Positions 37,419 through 46,577 of a stretch of DNA of 55,702 nucleotides are shown here, one piece after another. The first letter of the stretch is position 1. The number at the start of each line of letters is the position of its first letter. A program made the translations under genes and the position numbers. Under the pieces are notes generated by a model. It saw nothing but the letters and a program-made list of their open reading frames with translations, was not told the DNA's origin and did not search any database. The DNA is from Streptomyces cellulosae. Lineage in GTDB: Bacteria > Actinomycetota > Actinomycetes > Streptomycetales > Streptomycetaceae. The stretch spans positions 1 to 55,702 of the forward strand of contig BNBH01000039.1 of NCBI GenBank assembly GCA_014655195.1, given 5' to 3'.

Positions 37419-39086
37419 GTGGCCCGGCGTCCCCTTCCCCGCATCCTCAGCAACGGCAGCGCCCAGCTCGCCCGGAGCCGGGAGCTGGCCAGGACGGCGG
37501 CCGACAGCGCCACGGACGTCCTCCACCCGCTGATCACCATCACGCGCGGTCTGCGCCGGCTGGCCTCGGCCGGACGGCGCAGGTGGGTGGACACGCCCAA
37601 GGACCGGCGCGGCGCGCTGCTCTTGGGTGTGGCGGCGGTGCTGCTGGCCGTGGCGCTCGCGCCGTACGGCCCGCTGCTCGCCGTCGTCGCGCTGATGGCG
37701 GCGGCGGCCTGGCACGGCCGGGACCGCACGCCCGCGGCCCCCGCCGGACCCGCCCCCGGCCAGCTGCAGCGACTGAAGTCCCTCTACGAGGCCCTGGTGC
37801 CGTACTTCTCGGCGAACGACGACCCCGAGCCGCTGTACGTCCGCGGCGGCGACTGGGGGAAGGTCTTCTCCGACTACGAGTTCGACGGCGACGGCCGTCT
37901 CGCGCACCTGGTGATCTCCTACCCGGCCTACTTCACCGACGCCGAGCCCGAGTCCCGGGCGCGGATCGAGCATCTGCTCGGCGCCAAGTGCGGGCGCGGC
38001 CGGGAGTACCACTTCTCGTGGGACGAGGAGGCGAACCAGCTCACCGTGCGCGTTCTCGCCCCGCTGCCCACCGACATCGCCGCGCAGCCCTTCGTCACGG
38101 CGCCCGGCGAGACGGTGCTGGGCTTCACCGACCCTACGCGCGTGCAGCGGACGCTGCCGCTCACGCACGGCGCTCACGGCGAGGAGCGGACCGACGTCCC
38201 GCCGGTCGTCTGGCGCACCGGCGTCCGCTCCACCGAGCCGCACCTGCTCGCCGTCGGCCAGCCGGGCAGCGGCACGTCCACCCTGCTGCGGTCCATCGCC
38301 CTTCAGGCGCTGCACCACGGCGACGTGGTGATCGTCGACGGCGGCGGGACCGGCGAGTACGCCTGCCTCACCGGGCGGGACGGTGTCCTCGCCGTCGAGT
38401 GCGCCCTGTCGGGCGCGGTGACCAGCCTGGAGTGGGCGGCCGCCGAGACGGAGCGGCGGCTGGCGGCGGCGAGCAAGGCCCACCAGGCGGGTGATCCGCC
38501 GCCCGAGGACACGAAGCGGCCGCTGTGGCTGCTGCTGGACCGGCCGAGCGTCTTCACCCACCTGGCGGCGGGGGACGACGGCACGGATCCGCAGTCCCTG
38601 CTGCTCGCGCCGCTGCGGCACGGGCGGGCGGCGAACGTGACCGTGGTCGTCGCGGAGCAGTTCGACGGGCTGGACGCCTTGAGCGCGCCGGTACGGCAGC
38701 ACACGCGCGCGCGTGTCGTTCTCGGCCCCGCCACGGCGGAGCAGCTGGAGGCCGTGCTGGGGGCTCCGCCGCACACCACGCGGATCGACCAGATGCCGCC
38801 CGGGCGCGGGTACGCGCGGCTGGGCAACGGGCCTGTGCACCGTCTCCAGGTGCCGGCCACGCCGGACCCCTACGACGACGCGACGAGCGAGGCCCACCGC
38901 CAGGCGGTCCTCGACCTCCTCCCGCCCCGCACGACCCCGGCGGACGAGGAGCCGGGGCCTGTGCCGGAGGCCGTACGGCTGGACAAGGCGGCGACGGAGA
39001 AGGTCGCGGCGGCGGTTGTGGCGGAGGCGGAGGTGTCGAAGCCCGCGGCTTCGGAGGGGGCGGCGGTGGCGGAGTCGTCGTCGTGA
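37419..39086 (+). CDS. FtsK/SpoIIIE-like membrane protein with degenerate Walker motifs
   Basis: This 555-aa protein has two close membrane segments (about 66-98), a cytoplasmic alpha/beta region (120-260) and an FtsK-like motor-type domain. The P-loop position reads GQPGSGTST (280-288): Thr286 stands where the essential lysine should be. The Walker B position reads LWLLLDRP, with Arg375 instead of the acidic residue after Asp374. GGDVV-type and TVVVAEQFDGLDALS-like strands of the fold remain. It is therefore unlikely to hydrolyse ATP in the usual way. The C-terminal ~70 residues are Ala/Pro/Glu-rich and disordered. It follows the tiny membrane protein by 49 bp, and the two may form one membrane complex. 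Confidence 0.75.
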   Translation: MARRPLPRILSNGSAQLARSRELARTAADSATDVLHPLITITRGLRRLASAGRRRWVDTPKDRRGALLLGVAAVLLAVALAPYGPLLAVVALMAAAAWHGRDRTPAAPAGPAPGQLQRLKSLYEALVPYFSANDDPEPLYVRGGDWGKVFSDYEFDGDGRLAHLVISYPAYFTDAEPESRARIEHLLGAKCGRGREYHFSWDEEANQLTVRVLAPLPTDIAAQPFVTAPGETVLGFTDPTRVQRTLPLTHGAHGEERTDVPPVVWRTGVRSTEPHLLAVGQPGSGTSTLLRSIALQALHHGDVVIVDGGGTGEYACLTGRDGVLAVECALSGAVTSLEWAAAETERRLAAASKAHQAGDPPPEDTKRPLWLLLDRPSVFTHLAAGDDGTDPQSLLLAPLRHGRAANVTVVVAEQFDGLDALSAPVRQHTRARVVLGPATAEQLEAVLGAPPHTTRIDQMPPGRGYARLGNGPVHRLQVPATPDPYDDATSEAHRQAVLDLLPPRTTPADEEPGPVPEAVRLDKAATEKVAAAVVAEAEVSKPAASEGAAVAESSS

Positions 39087-39122
39087 CGAGGGCAACGCCG
39101 GTGCGGGCTGTCGGTGCCTGAA

Positions 39123-39305
39123 CGCGCAGTTCCCCGCGCCCCTTCGGGACGCACAGCCTGCGGGCAGTCGTGCCGCCGGGGCGGCACCGGTGGGCGCAGG
39201 CGGCACCCTTCAGCGGGCCTCGGCTGCAGCGCCGTACCTTCGGGCCACCACCCCGTACGCCGGGTGCAGCCCGTCCGGGGCCGGTCGCGCCGTTCCCCGC
39301 GCACC
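39123..39305. repeat. Pair of Streptomyces intergenic repeats between convergent genes
   Basis: CGCGCAGTTCCCCGCGCCCC (39123-39142) and CGCGCCGTTCCCCGCGCACC (39286-39305) match at 18 of 20 positions. The first continues into CCTTCGGG, a form found repeatedly in Streptomyces intergenic DNA (from memory). The intervening 143 bp hold no credible gene. The region separates the FtsK-like gene from the convergent MocR gene and likely includes their terminators. Confidence 0.6.
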
Positions 39306-39318
39306 CAGGGCGCTGCCC

Positions 39319-40818
39319 TCACGCGACGAATGTGCGCGGCGCCTCCCCGCCCGACGTTCCCCCCGTCTCCACGATCCGCGCCGCCGCCGCCAGGCGCACC
39401 GCCGCCTCCTCCGCGACCGCGCCCCCCACCGTGAACGGCAACCGGACGTACCCCTCAAAGGCGCCGTCCACCCCGAAGCGAGGCCCCGACGGGACGCGGA
39501 CCCCCACCCGCTCCCCCGCCTCCGCCAGCCGCGAGCCGGACAGGCCGCCCGTGCGGACCCAGAGGGTGAGGCCTCCGCGGGGGACCTCGAACTCCCAGCC
39601 AGGGAGTTCCCTCCGCACCGCGCTCACCAGTTCGTCCCGGTTCTGCCGGGCCTGCACGCGGCGCAGTTCGACCGCCTCCTCCCAACCCCCCGTGCCGAAC
39701 AGCCAGTTCACGGCCAGCTGCTCCAGCACGGGCGTACCGAGGTCGGCGTACGCCCGCGCAGCGACCAGGCTGCGGATCACGTCCGGCGCCGCCCGCACCC
39801 ACCCGATCCGCATCCCCGCCCAGAACGCCTTGCTCGCCGAGCCGACCGTGATCACCGTCGACCCCGCCGGATCGAACGCGCACACCGGCCGCGGCATCTC
39901 CACGTCCTCGTCCAGCCACAGCTCGCTCATCGTCTCGTCGGCGACCAGCACCGTCCCCGCCGAGCGGGCCCCGTCGACGAGCCGGCGCCGCTGGTCGTCG
40001 TCGGCGAGCGCCCCGGTGGGGTTGTGGAAGTCGGCGACGACGTACGCGATGCGCGGCGCGGCCTCCCGCAGCACCTGGCGCCAGCGGTCGAGGTCCCACC
40101 CCGTCAGGCCCTCGGCCATGGCGACGGGGACGAGGCGGGCGCCGGCCTCGCGCATCAGCTGGAGGATGTTGGCGTAGGAGGGCGACTCCACGGCGATGCG
40201 CTCGCCGCGTCCGCCGAAGAGATGGCAGATGGCGTCGATGGCTCCCATCGCGCCGGTGGTGACCATGATCTGTTCGGGCATGGTGGGGATGCCCCGCTGG
40301 GTGTAGCGGTCGGCGATCATCGCGCGCAGCGCGGGCAGCCCCGCCGGGTAGTCCCCGTGGGTGTGCGCGTACGGCGGCAGCTCCTCCAGCGCGCCCTGGA
40401 CGGCCCGGGTGAGCCACGGCTCGGGGGCCGGCAGGGCGGCGCAGCCCAGGTCGATCATCGAGCCGAGCGCCTCGGGCGGCAGCGGCTCGAGACCCCGCGC
40501 CGGCACCGGGTTCCCCGCCGGTACGGCGGTCCAGCTTCCGGCGCCGCGCCGTGACTCGAGGAAACCCTCGCCGCGCAGCGCCTCGTAGGCGGCGGCGACG
40601 GTGGTGCGGCTGACGGAGAGGGCGAGGGCGAGTTCCCGCTCGGCGGGCAGCCGCGCGGCGACCGGCACGCGCCCTTCGAGCACCAGCAGCCGGATGCCGT
40701 CGGCGAGGGCGCGATAGGCGGGCGGACGCCGGGTGCCGGGCCCGGCCGGGCGGTCCTGCTGGGAGCTGAGCAGCCGTGCCAGCTGGGCGGCACCCACTGC
40801 GGAAGTCCACTGCGCCAT
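39319..40818 (-). CDS. MocR-family regulator (GntR winged helix fused to aminotransferase fold), YczR-like
   Basis: This 499-aa protein has an N-terminal GntR helix-turn-helix (LLVLEGRVPVAARLPAEREL, then ALALSVSRTTVAAAYEALRG, about 45-85) and a fold-type I aminotransferase domain with VADFHNPTGAL, VADETMSELW and the PLP lysine in GSASKAFWAGMRIGW. MocR proteins use PLP as a sensor, not for catalysis. It is divergent from a YczE-type membrane protein; MocR/YczE pairing is widespread and has been called YczR-yczE. The ATG is at 40818. Direct AGTCCAC repeats in the shared promoter are candidate operator sites. Confidence 0.9.
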   Translation of the reverse strand: MAQWTSAVGAAQLARLLSSQQDRPAGPGTRRPPAYRALADGIRLLVLEGRVPVAARLPAERELALALSVSRTTVAAAYEALRGEGFLESRRGAGSWTAVPAGNPVPARGLEPLPPEALGSMIDLGCAALPAPEPWLTRAVQGALEELPPYAHTHGDYPAGLPALRAMIADRYTQRGIPTMPEQIMVTTGAMGAIDAICHLFGGRGERIAVESPSYANILQLMREAGARLVPVAMAEGLTGWDLDRWRQVLREAAPRIAYVVADFHNPTGALADDDQRRRLVDGARSAGTVLVADETMSELWLDEDVEMPRPVCAFDPAGSTVITVGSASKAFWAGMRIGWVRAAPDVIRSLVAARAYADLGTPVLEQLAVNWLFGTGGWEEAVELRRVQARQNRDELVSAVRRELPGWEFEVPRGGLTLWVRTGGLSGSRLAEAGERVGVRVPSGPRFGVDGAFEGYVRLPFTVGGAVAEEAAVRLAAAARIVETGGTSGGEAPRTFVA

Positions 40819-40917
40819 ATGATTCAGTCCACCTTCCCCGGATTGGCCATGGATGGCATGACCAGTCTGACTCCAGGGTGGCACGCGTCGGTCCACTTCC
40901 ACCACAGGGGGCACCTC
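40804..40917. promoter_or_regulatory. Shared mocR-yczE promoter region with direct repeats
   Basis: AGTCCAC occurs at 40804-40810 and 40826-40832, exactly 22 bp apart (two helical turns), with a related GGTCCAC at 40890-40896. GCCATGGATGGC at 40846-40857 is a small inverted repeat. MocR regulators usually bind direct repeats, so the first pair, which overlaps the mocR start codon, is a candidate site for autoregulation. Confidence 0.45.
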
Positions 40918-41583
40918 TTGGCCAGAAACGCGCTCGGCGAGCGCCATGTCGTGCGGCGGCTGTTCCAGCTCTACGCGGGCCTGGCCCTGTACGGGGCGAG
41001 TTCGGCGCTGCTGGTGCGGTCCGGTCTCGGGCTCGAGCCGTGGAACGTCCTGCACCAGGGCCTGTCCGAGCGCACCGGGCTGTCCATGGGCGTGGTGCTG
41101 ACCGCGGTGGGCGCGCTGGTCCTGCTGCTGTGGATCCCGCTGCGGCAGCGGCCGGGCCTCGGCACGGTCTCCAACGTGCTGGTGATCGGCGCGGCGATGG
41201 ACGCGACCCTGGCCGTGGTGCCGGACGCGCACAACATGGCCGTGCGGGTGGCGCTGACGGTGTCGGGGATCGTGCTGAACGGCGCGGCGACCGGGCTCTA
41301 CATCGCGGCCCGGTTCGGTCCGGGTCCGCGCGACGGGCTGATGACCGGGCTGCACCAGCGCACAGGGGTCTCGGTACGCCTGGTCCGTACGGCCATCGAG
41401 ATCACCGTGGTGGTCACCGGCTTCCTGCTGGGCGGCACGGTCGGCGTCGGCACCCTGCTCTACGCGGTGGCCATCGGCCCGTTCGCCCAGCTGTTCCTGC
41501 GCGTCTTCGCCGTCCCCGCTCCGGGCGAGGGCAGCACCGTCGTTGCGGGGCGCACACCCCGGCGGGCGATACTGCGGTCGTGA
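40918..41583 (+). CDS. YczE/YitT-type membrane protein
   Basis: This 221-aa protein has about five membrane segments and family blocks GLALYGASSALLVRSGLGLE (about 17-36), PWNVLHQGLSERTGLSMG, GAAMDATLAVVPDAHN and FGPGPRDGLMTGLHQRTGVS (about 128). The molecular role of YczE proteins is not established; transport is presumed. I choose the TTG at 40918 with AGGGGG 6 nt upstream; ATG codons further up in the same frame would overlap the putative operators. It overlaps the next gene by 4 nt. Confidence 0.8.
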   Translation: MARNALGERHVVRRLFQLYAGLALYGASSALLVRSGLGLEPWNVLHQGLSERTGLSMGVVLTAVGALVLLLWIPLRQRPGLGTVSNVLVIGAAMDATLAVVPDAHNMAVRVALTVSGIVLNGAATGLYIAARFGPGPRDGLMTGLHQRTGVSVRLVRTAIEITVVVTGFLLGGTVGVGTLLYAVAIGPFAQLFLRVFAVPAPGEGSTVVAGRTPRRAILRS

Positions 41584-42347
41584 CCCCGCGGATACGCCAC
41601 CCCTACCTCGACCATCCAGGCCCGCTCGCCTTCGCCCACCGGGGCGGGGCGGCGGACGGTCTGGAGAACACCGTCCGGCAGTTCCGGAGCGCCGTCGAGG
41701 CGGGTTACCGGTACATCGAGACCGACGTCCACGCCACGCGCGACGGCCGGCTCGTCGCCTTCCACGACGACACCCTGGACCGGGTGACGGACGGCGCGGG
41801 CCGGATCGCCGACCTTCCGTGGGCGGAGGTGGCGCGGGCGCGGGTGGCCGGCCAGGAGCCGGTCCCGCTGTTCGAGGAGCTGCTGGAGACCTTCCCCGAG
41901 GTCCGCTGGAACGTGGACGTGAAGGCCGAACCGGCGCTGCTCCCCCTGCTGGACCTGGTCGGGCGCACCGGCGCCTGGGACCGGATCTGCGTCGGCTCCT
42001 TCTCGGAGGCGCGCGTGGTGCGCGCCCAGCGGCTGGCCGGCCCCCGGCTCGCCACGTCGCTCGGCACGCGGGGCGTGCTGAACCTGCGGCTGCGCTCCTG
42101 GGGGCTGCCCGCCCCGCTGCGCCGGTCGGCCGTCGCCGCCCAGGTGCCCGAGGAGCAGTCGGGCGTCCGCGTGGTCGACGAGCGGTTCGTGCGGACGGCC
42201 CACGCGCGCGGGCTCCAGGTGCACGTGTGGACCGTGAACGAACCGCAACGCATGCACCGGCTCCTCGACCTGGGGGTGGATGGCATCATGACCGATCACA
42301 TCGACACACTGCGCAAGGTCATGGAGGACCGCGGCACCTGGGTCTGA
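41580..42347 (+). CDS. Glycerophosphodiester phosphodiesterase family protein
   Basis: This 255-aa TIM-barrel enzyme should split glycerophosphodiesters (deacylated lipids) into glycerol 3-phosphate and an alcohol. The GDPD signature is complete: FAHRGGAADGLENT (about 18-31), YIETDVHATRDGRLVAFHDD (about 45-64) with the metal-binding Glu and Asp and the catalytic His, and the late VHVWTVNEPQRM and GVDGIMTDH. No signal peptide, so it is cytoplasmic. The GTG start overlaps the yczE stop by 4 nt (GTGA). It is followed after 53 bp by an MFS transporter. Confidence 0.93.
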   Translation: MTPRIRHPYLDHPGPLAFAHRGGAADGLENTVRQFRSAVEAGYRYIETDVHATRDGRLVAFHDDTLDRVTDGAGRIADLPWAEVARARVAGQEPVPLFEELLETFPEVRWNVDVKAEPALLPLLDLVGRTGAWDRICVGSFSEARVVRAQRLAGPRLATSLGTRGVLNLRLRSWGLPAPLRRSAVAAQVPEEQSGVRVVDERFVRTAHARGLQVHVWTVNEPQRMHRLLDLGVDGIMTDHIDTLRKVMEDRGTWV

Positions 42348-42400
42348 GACCCCCGCAGCCCCCGTCGCCTCGGCGCGCACACGGGGAAGCGAGGGCACGG

Positions 42401-43747
42401 GTGGACACCGACACCGTGCGGTCACCGGCGGCGGACGACAGCGCCGGACGGCGGCGCGAGCAGCGCGGCTGGTACTTCTACGACTGGGCCTGCTCCGTGT
42501 ACTCCACGAGCGTGCTCACCGTGTTCCTCGGCCCCTACCTGACCACGGTCGCCGAGGCCGCCGCGGACGCGGACGGGTTCGTGCATCCGCTGGGCGTGCC
42601 GGTGCGCGCGGGCTCCTTCTTCGCGTACGCCGTGTCCCTGTCGGTGGTCGTGGCGGTGCTGGTGATGCCGCTGGTGGGGGCCGCCGCCGACCGCACCGGG
42701 CGCAAGAAGCCGCTGCTCGCGGCGGCCGCGTACACGGGCGCCGCCGCCACCGCCGGGATGTTCTTCCTCGACGGCGACCGCTATCTGCTGGGCGGTCTGC
42801 TGCTGGTGGTGGCGAACGCCGCGCAGTCGGTCGCGATGATGCTCTACAACTCCTACCTGCCGCAGATCGCGAAGCCGGAGGAACGCGACGCCGTCTCCTC
42901 ACGCGGCTGGGCCTTCGGCTACGCGGCCGGCGCGCTGGTGCTGGTGGCGAACCTCGTCCTCTACACGGGGCACGACAGCTTCGGTGTGTCCGAGGGCATG
43001 GCGGTGCGGATCTGCCTCGCGTCGGCCGGGCTGTGGTGGGGCGCGTTCGCGCTGATACCGCTGCGCCGGCTGCGGGACCGCCGTACCCCCGCGCGCGAGG
43101 CGGCCCTGCCGGGGTTCCGGCAGCTGGCGGCGACGGTCCGCGACATGCGCCGGCACCCGCTGACGCTCGCCTTCCTGCTGGCGTACCTGGTCTACAACGA
43201 CGGCATCCAGACGGTGATCTCCCAGGCGTCCGTGTACGGCTCGAAGGAGCTGGGGCTCGGGCAGTCGACGCTGATCGTGGCCGTGCTGCTGGTCCAGGTG
43301 CTCGCGGTCGCGGGCGCGCTGCTGCTGGGCCGGCTCGCCCGGCGGTACGGGGCGAAGCGCACGATCCTCGGCTCGCTGGTCGCCTGGACGGTGACGCTGG
43401 CCGCCGGGTACTTCCTGCCGGCCGGCGCGCCGGTGTGGTTCTTCGTGCTGGCCGCCGGGATCGGCCTGGTCCTCGGCGGCAGCCAGGCCCTGTCCCGCTC
43501 CCTCTTCTCCCAGCTGGTCCCGCCCGGCAAGGAGGCCGAGTACTTCTCCGCGTACGAGATCAGCGACCGGGGGCTGAGCTGGCTCGGGCCGCTGCTGTTC
43601 GGTCTGACGTACCAGCTCACCGGCAGCTACCGGGACGCGATCGTCTCCCTGGTCGGCTTCTTCGTGCTGGGATTCGTCCTCCTTGCGCGGGTACCCGTAC
43701 GGCGGGCGATCACCGACGCGGGCAACGCGGTGCCCCAGCGGATTTAG
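42401..43747 (+). CDS. MFS transporter of the UMF1/Atg22-like type
   Basis: This 448-aa membrane protein has 12 predicted helices. It opens with EQRGWYFYDWACSVYSTSVL (about 22-41), characteristic of the UMF1/Atg22-like MFS family, and has the loop motif GAAADRTGRKKPLL and the late GGSQALSRSLFSQLVP, FSAYEISDRGLSWLGP. The substrates of bacterial UMF1 proteins are largely unknown; amino acid efflux is known for yeast Atg22. The GTG start has GGGGAAGCGAGGG upstream. It is the last gene of the yczE-gdpd-MFS operon. Confidence 0.87.
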   Translation: MDTDTVRSPAADDSAGRRREQRGWYFYDWACSVYSTSVLTVFLGPYLTTVAEAAADADGFVHPLGVPVRAGSFFAYAVSLSVVVAVLVMPLVGAAADRTGRKKPLLAAAAYTGAAATAGMFFLDGDRYLLGGLLLVVANAAQSVAMMLYNSYLPQIAKPEERDAVSSRGWAFGYAAGALVLVANLVLYTGHDSFGVSEGMAVRICLASAGLWWGAFALIPLRRLRDRRTPAREAALPGFRQLAATVRDMRRHPLTLAFLLAYLVYNDGIQTVISQASVYGSKELGLGQSTLIVAVLLVQVLAVAGALLLGRLARRYGAKRTILGSLVAWTVTLAAGYFLPAGAPVWFFVLAAGIGLVLGGSQALSRSLFSQLVPPGKEAEYFSAYEISDRGLSWLGPLLFGLTYQLTGSYRDAIVSLVGFFVLGFVLLARVPVRRAITDAGNAVPQRI

Positions 43748-43938
43748 CGTTCGACGTGAAAGGGCGGTAGTGTACGCGTTTGGCCTGCCAGGCGTACCGT
43801 TACTGCGCGTCAAAGATGCCGAACCGCTGTGTGACATCTGTGACTAGATGTGACAAACCGGGCGTCGGTGGGTACTGCACTGGTTGACAAAGGCTGCGGC
43901 CACGACGGCGACACATGACCCGGAACGGGACTCGGAAC

Positions 43939-43965
43939 GGGAATCTTTACCGCCGACCGGACGTT
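43939..43965 (+). promoter_or_regulatory. SigR-type (thiol-oxidative stress) promoter of rbpA
   Basis: GGGAAT (43939-43944) is followed after exactly 18 nt by GTT (43963-43965), a perfect match to the Streptomyces SigR consensus GGGAAT-N18-GTT. It lies about 60 bp before the rbpA ATG. rbpA is known to be a SigR target in S. coelicolor. A vegetative promoter further up (for example TTAGCG-N18-TAGTGT near 43745-43774) is possible. Confidence 0.88.
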
Positions 43966-44026
43966 GACCGGATGACGACGACAGCGACACCTGTCCTGTG
44001 GGCGACAAGCCCGGGAGGCACGATTC

Positions 44027-44401
44027 ATGAGTGAGCGAGCTCTTCGCGGCACGCGCCTCGTGGTGACCAGCTACGAGACGGACCGCGGCATCGACCTGGC
44101 CCCCCGCCAGGCCGTGGAGTACGCATGCGAGAAGGGGCACCGCTTCGAGATGCCCTTCTCGGTCGAGGCGGAGATCCCGCCGGAGTGGGAGTGCAAGGTC
44201 TGCGGTGCCCAGGCACTCCTGGTGGACGGAGACGGTCCGGAGGAGAAGAAGGCCAAGCCCGCGCGTACGCACTGGGACATGCTGATGGAGCGGCGCACCC
44301 GTGAGGAGCTCGAAGAGGTCCTCGAGGAGCGTCTCGCCGTTCTGCGTTCCGGTGCGATGAACATCGCGGTGCATCCGCGGGACAGCCGCAAGTCGGCCTG
44401 A
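44027..44401 (+). CDS. rbpA: RNA polymerase-binding protein RbpA
   Basis: This 124-aa protein binds RNA polymerase and the principal sigma factor and stimulates promoter opening; it is restricted to actinobacteria. Features: an N-terminal tail with RALRGTRLVVTSYETDRGID, the zinc-ribbon-derived core (YACEKGHRFEMPFSVEAEIP, WECKVCG) and a C-terminal helix (THWDMLMERRTREELEEVLE) that holds the sigma-interaction domain. Length and sequence match Streptomyces RbpA. GGGAGG precedes the ATG. It is a single-gene transcript between a SigR promoter and a strong hairpin. Confidence 0.97.
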   Translation: MSERALRGTRLVVTSYETDRGIDLAPRQAVEYACEKGHRFEMPFSVEAEIPPEWECKVCGAQALLVDGDGPEEKKAKPARTHWDMLMERRTREELEEVLEERLAVLRSGAMNIAVHPRDSRKSA

Positions 44402-44432
44402 TCCCGGCGGGAGCCCCGCCAGGACGCACAGA

Positions 44433-44478
44433 GACAGGACCGAGGGCGCCGTACGAGTACGGCGCCCTCGGTCCTGTC
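44433..44478. terminator. Long perfect hairpin, bidirectional terminator of rbpA and fxsA
   Basis: A perfect 22-bp inverted repeat (44433-44454 with 44457-44478) with only 2 nt between the arms; the innermost pairs must open to form a loop. It lies 31 bp after rbpA and 41 bp beyond the end of the convergent fxsA gene. Confidence 0.9.
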
Positions 44479-44519
44479 CGCGTGCCCGGGCGCGTCCGGG
44501 CTCCTGCCCAGGGCGGGGC

Positions 44520-45098
44520 CTACTTGGCCAGCGGGGGCCGCGGTCCCTCCGGGGTGCTTCCGGGCTCGTCCTTGATGACCTCGCCCTGGACCACCTTGCC
44601 GTCCGGATGCCGCATCCGGGCTCGGGTGAAGGCGTCCCCCAGCGGGCTCTGCGCGGCGGCCTCACGGAGCTTGCGCTCGAAGGTGCGCTCCGCGTAGCGG
44701 CTGACGGCCCTCTGGACCGGCGGCACCAGCAGGAGCAGCCCCAGCGCGTCGGAGACGAGACCGGGCAGGACGATCAGCAGACCGCCCAGCATCGTCAGGC
44801 CGTTGCCCTCGCTGTCGGGCCGGGCGCCCGGGGTCAGCGGTCCGCCGCCCTGCCGCTGTTGCACGGTCTCGGTGAGGTTCTTGAAGGCGCGGCGGCCCGC
44901 CCGCTTGATCACGTACGAGCCGAGGAGGATGCCGGCCAGCAGGATCAGGAAGACGACGAGGCCGTTCGTCGCGCCGGCGACCAGGGTCAGCAGCCAGATC
45001 TCCAGTACGAGCCATGCGGCGACGCCGAGCGGCAGCAGCGTGCGCAGCCGGGAGCGCCGGGGCCGGGCGGGGTACGGACTCTGAGCACCAGTCGTCAT
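44520..45098 (-). CDS. fxsA: FxsA-family membrane protein
   Basis: This 192-aa protein matches FxsA, a small membrane protein whose overproduction in E. coli relieves phage T7 exclusion by F plasmid. It has membrane segments LLPLGVAAWLVLEIWLLTLV (about 21-40), LVVFLILLAGILLGSYVIKR (about 47-66) and TMLGGLLIVLPGLVSDALGL (about 102-121), the family LPGLVSDALGLLLL block, and a charged C-terminal tail. The native role is unknown. It lies 67 bp downstream of ppm1 on the same strand and may be co-transcribed. Confidence 0.9.
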   Translation of the reverse strand: MTTGAQSPYPARPRRSRLRTLLPLGVAAWLVLEIWLLTLVAGATNGLVVFLILLAGILLGSYVIKRAGRRAFKNLTETVQQRQGGGPLTPGARPDSEGNGLTMLGGLLIVLPGLVSDALGLLLLVPPVQRAVSRYAERTFERKLREAAAQSPLGDAFTRARMRHPDGKVVQGEVIKDEPGSTPEGPRPPLAK

Positions 45099-45165
45099 AC
45101 CCCCAGTGTGCCTGGGCGCGGCTCAGCACGGGATAAGCGGGCCCGGCGGCCCGCGGGGCCCGGGA

Positions 45166-46038
<873 letters not shown>

Positions 46039-46577
46039 TGCTGCCCCTTCATGTCCTGTGCGCAGGATCCCACCTTAGTGTGCACGGACTGTCGTGACGT
46101 GACAGGACGTACATATGGTGGTGTCGTTTCCCGATCATCGGGTCGGCACAGTTTCTTCCACCGGGTACGCGGGGACGGCGGATGGGGGCCCGGCGCCCTT
46201 CGGGCCGGCCCGGGACCCGCCGGCTGCGGATCGCCTGGAGCCGTTGTCTACTGAGCGCCCGGGCCCCACCCGGGGTCGCACCTCCCCGGCCGGCGAACGC
46301 GTCCCTCGGTCCCGCGCCGCGCTGAGCCTGGCTCCCAGCGACGGTGCCCCGGTGCGGCACACCGTCCCTGACCCAGCGGCGCCGGCCCGAGTGGCCGGAC
46401 GGTCTCCGGTCGGGCGTCCGGTGGTGGACCCGGCCGAACCTACCGGCCCCCCGCGGCCGCCTGTCAACAGCCGTTCCACCTGCGCGGTGTGCGGCAAATG
46501 CCTGGTCAGGGGCGAGGATGCGCAGGTCGCGCGACGGGGGCGCGGTGCATGATCGCCCACCGCGCCGCCCGCGCAGA
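46039..46577. other. Long intergenic region upstream of ppm1, no confident gene
   Basis: About 540 bp. It must contain the ppm1 promoter (minus strand). A 145-codon plus-strand frame (46115-46552) ends in CAVCGKCLVRGED, a cysteine pair that might look like a zinc motif, but its third-position G+C (roughly 80%) is below that of neighbours, it is Pro/Arg-rich and has no ribosome site. I do not call it. GGGCCCGGCGCCC and GCCCGGGCCC-type repeats near 46187 and 46256 could be terminators. Confidence 0.4.

Noticed and set aside
37175..39086. Active integrative conjugative element
   Set aside because: Only a small membrane gene and a degenerate FtsK-like gene are present; no integrase, excisionase, replication gene, tRNA or att repeats were seen.
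39319..40818. Catalytic aminotransferase
   Set aside because: The N-terminal GntR helix-turn-helix and divergent yczE mark it as a MocR regulator.
46115..46552. 145-codon plus-strand frame ending in CAVCGKC
   Set aside because: Third-position G+C is lower than in neighbouring genes, composition is Pro/Arg-rich, there is no ribosome site, and no family is recognised.
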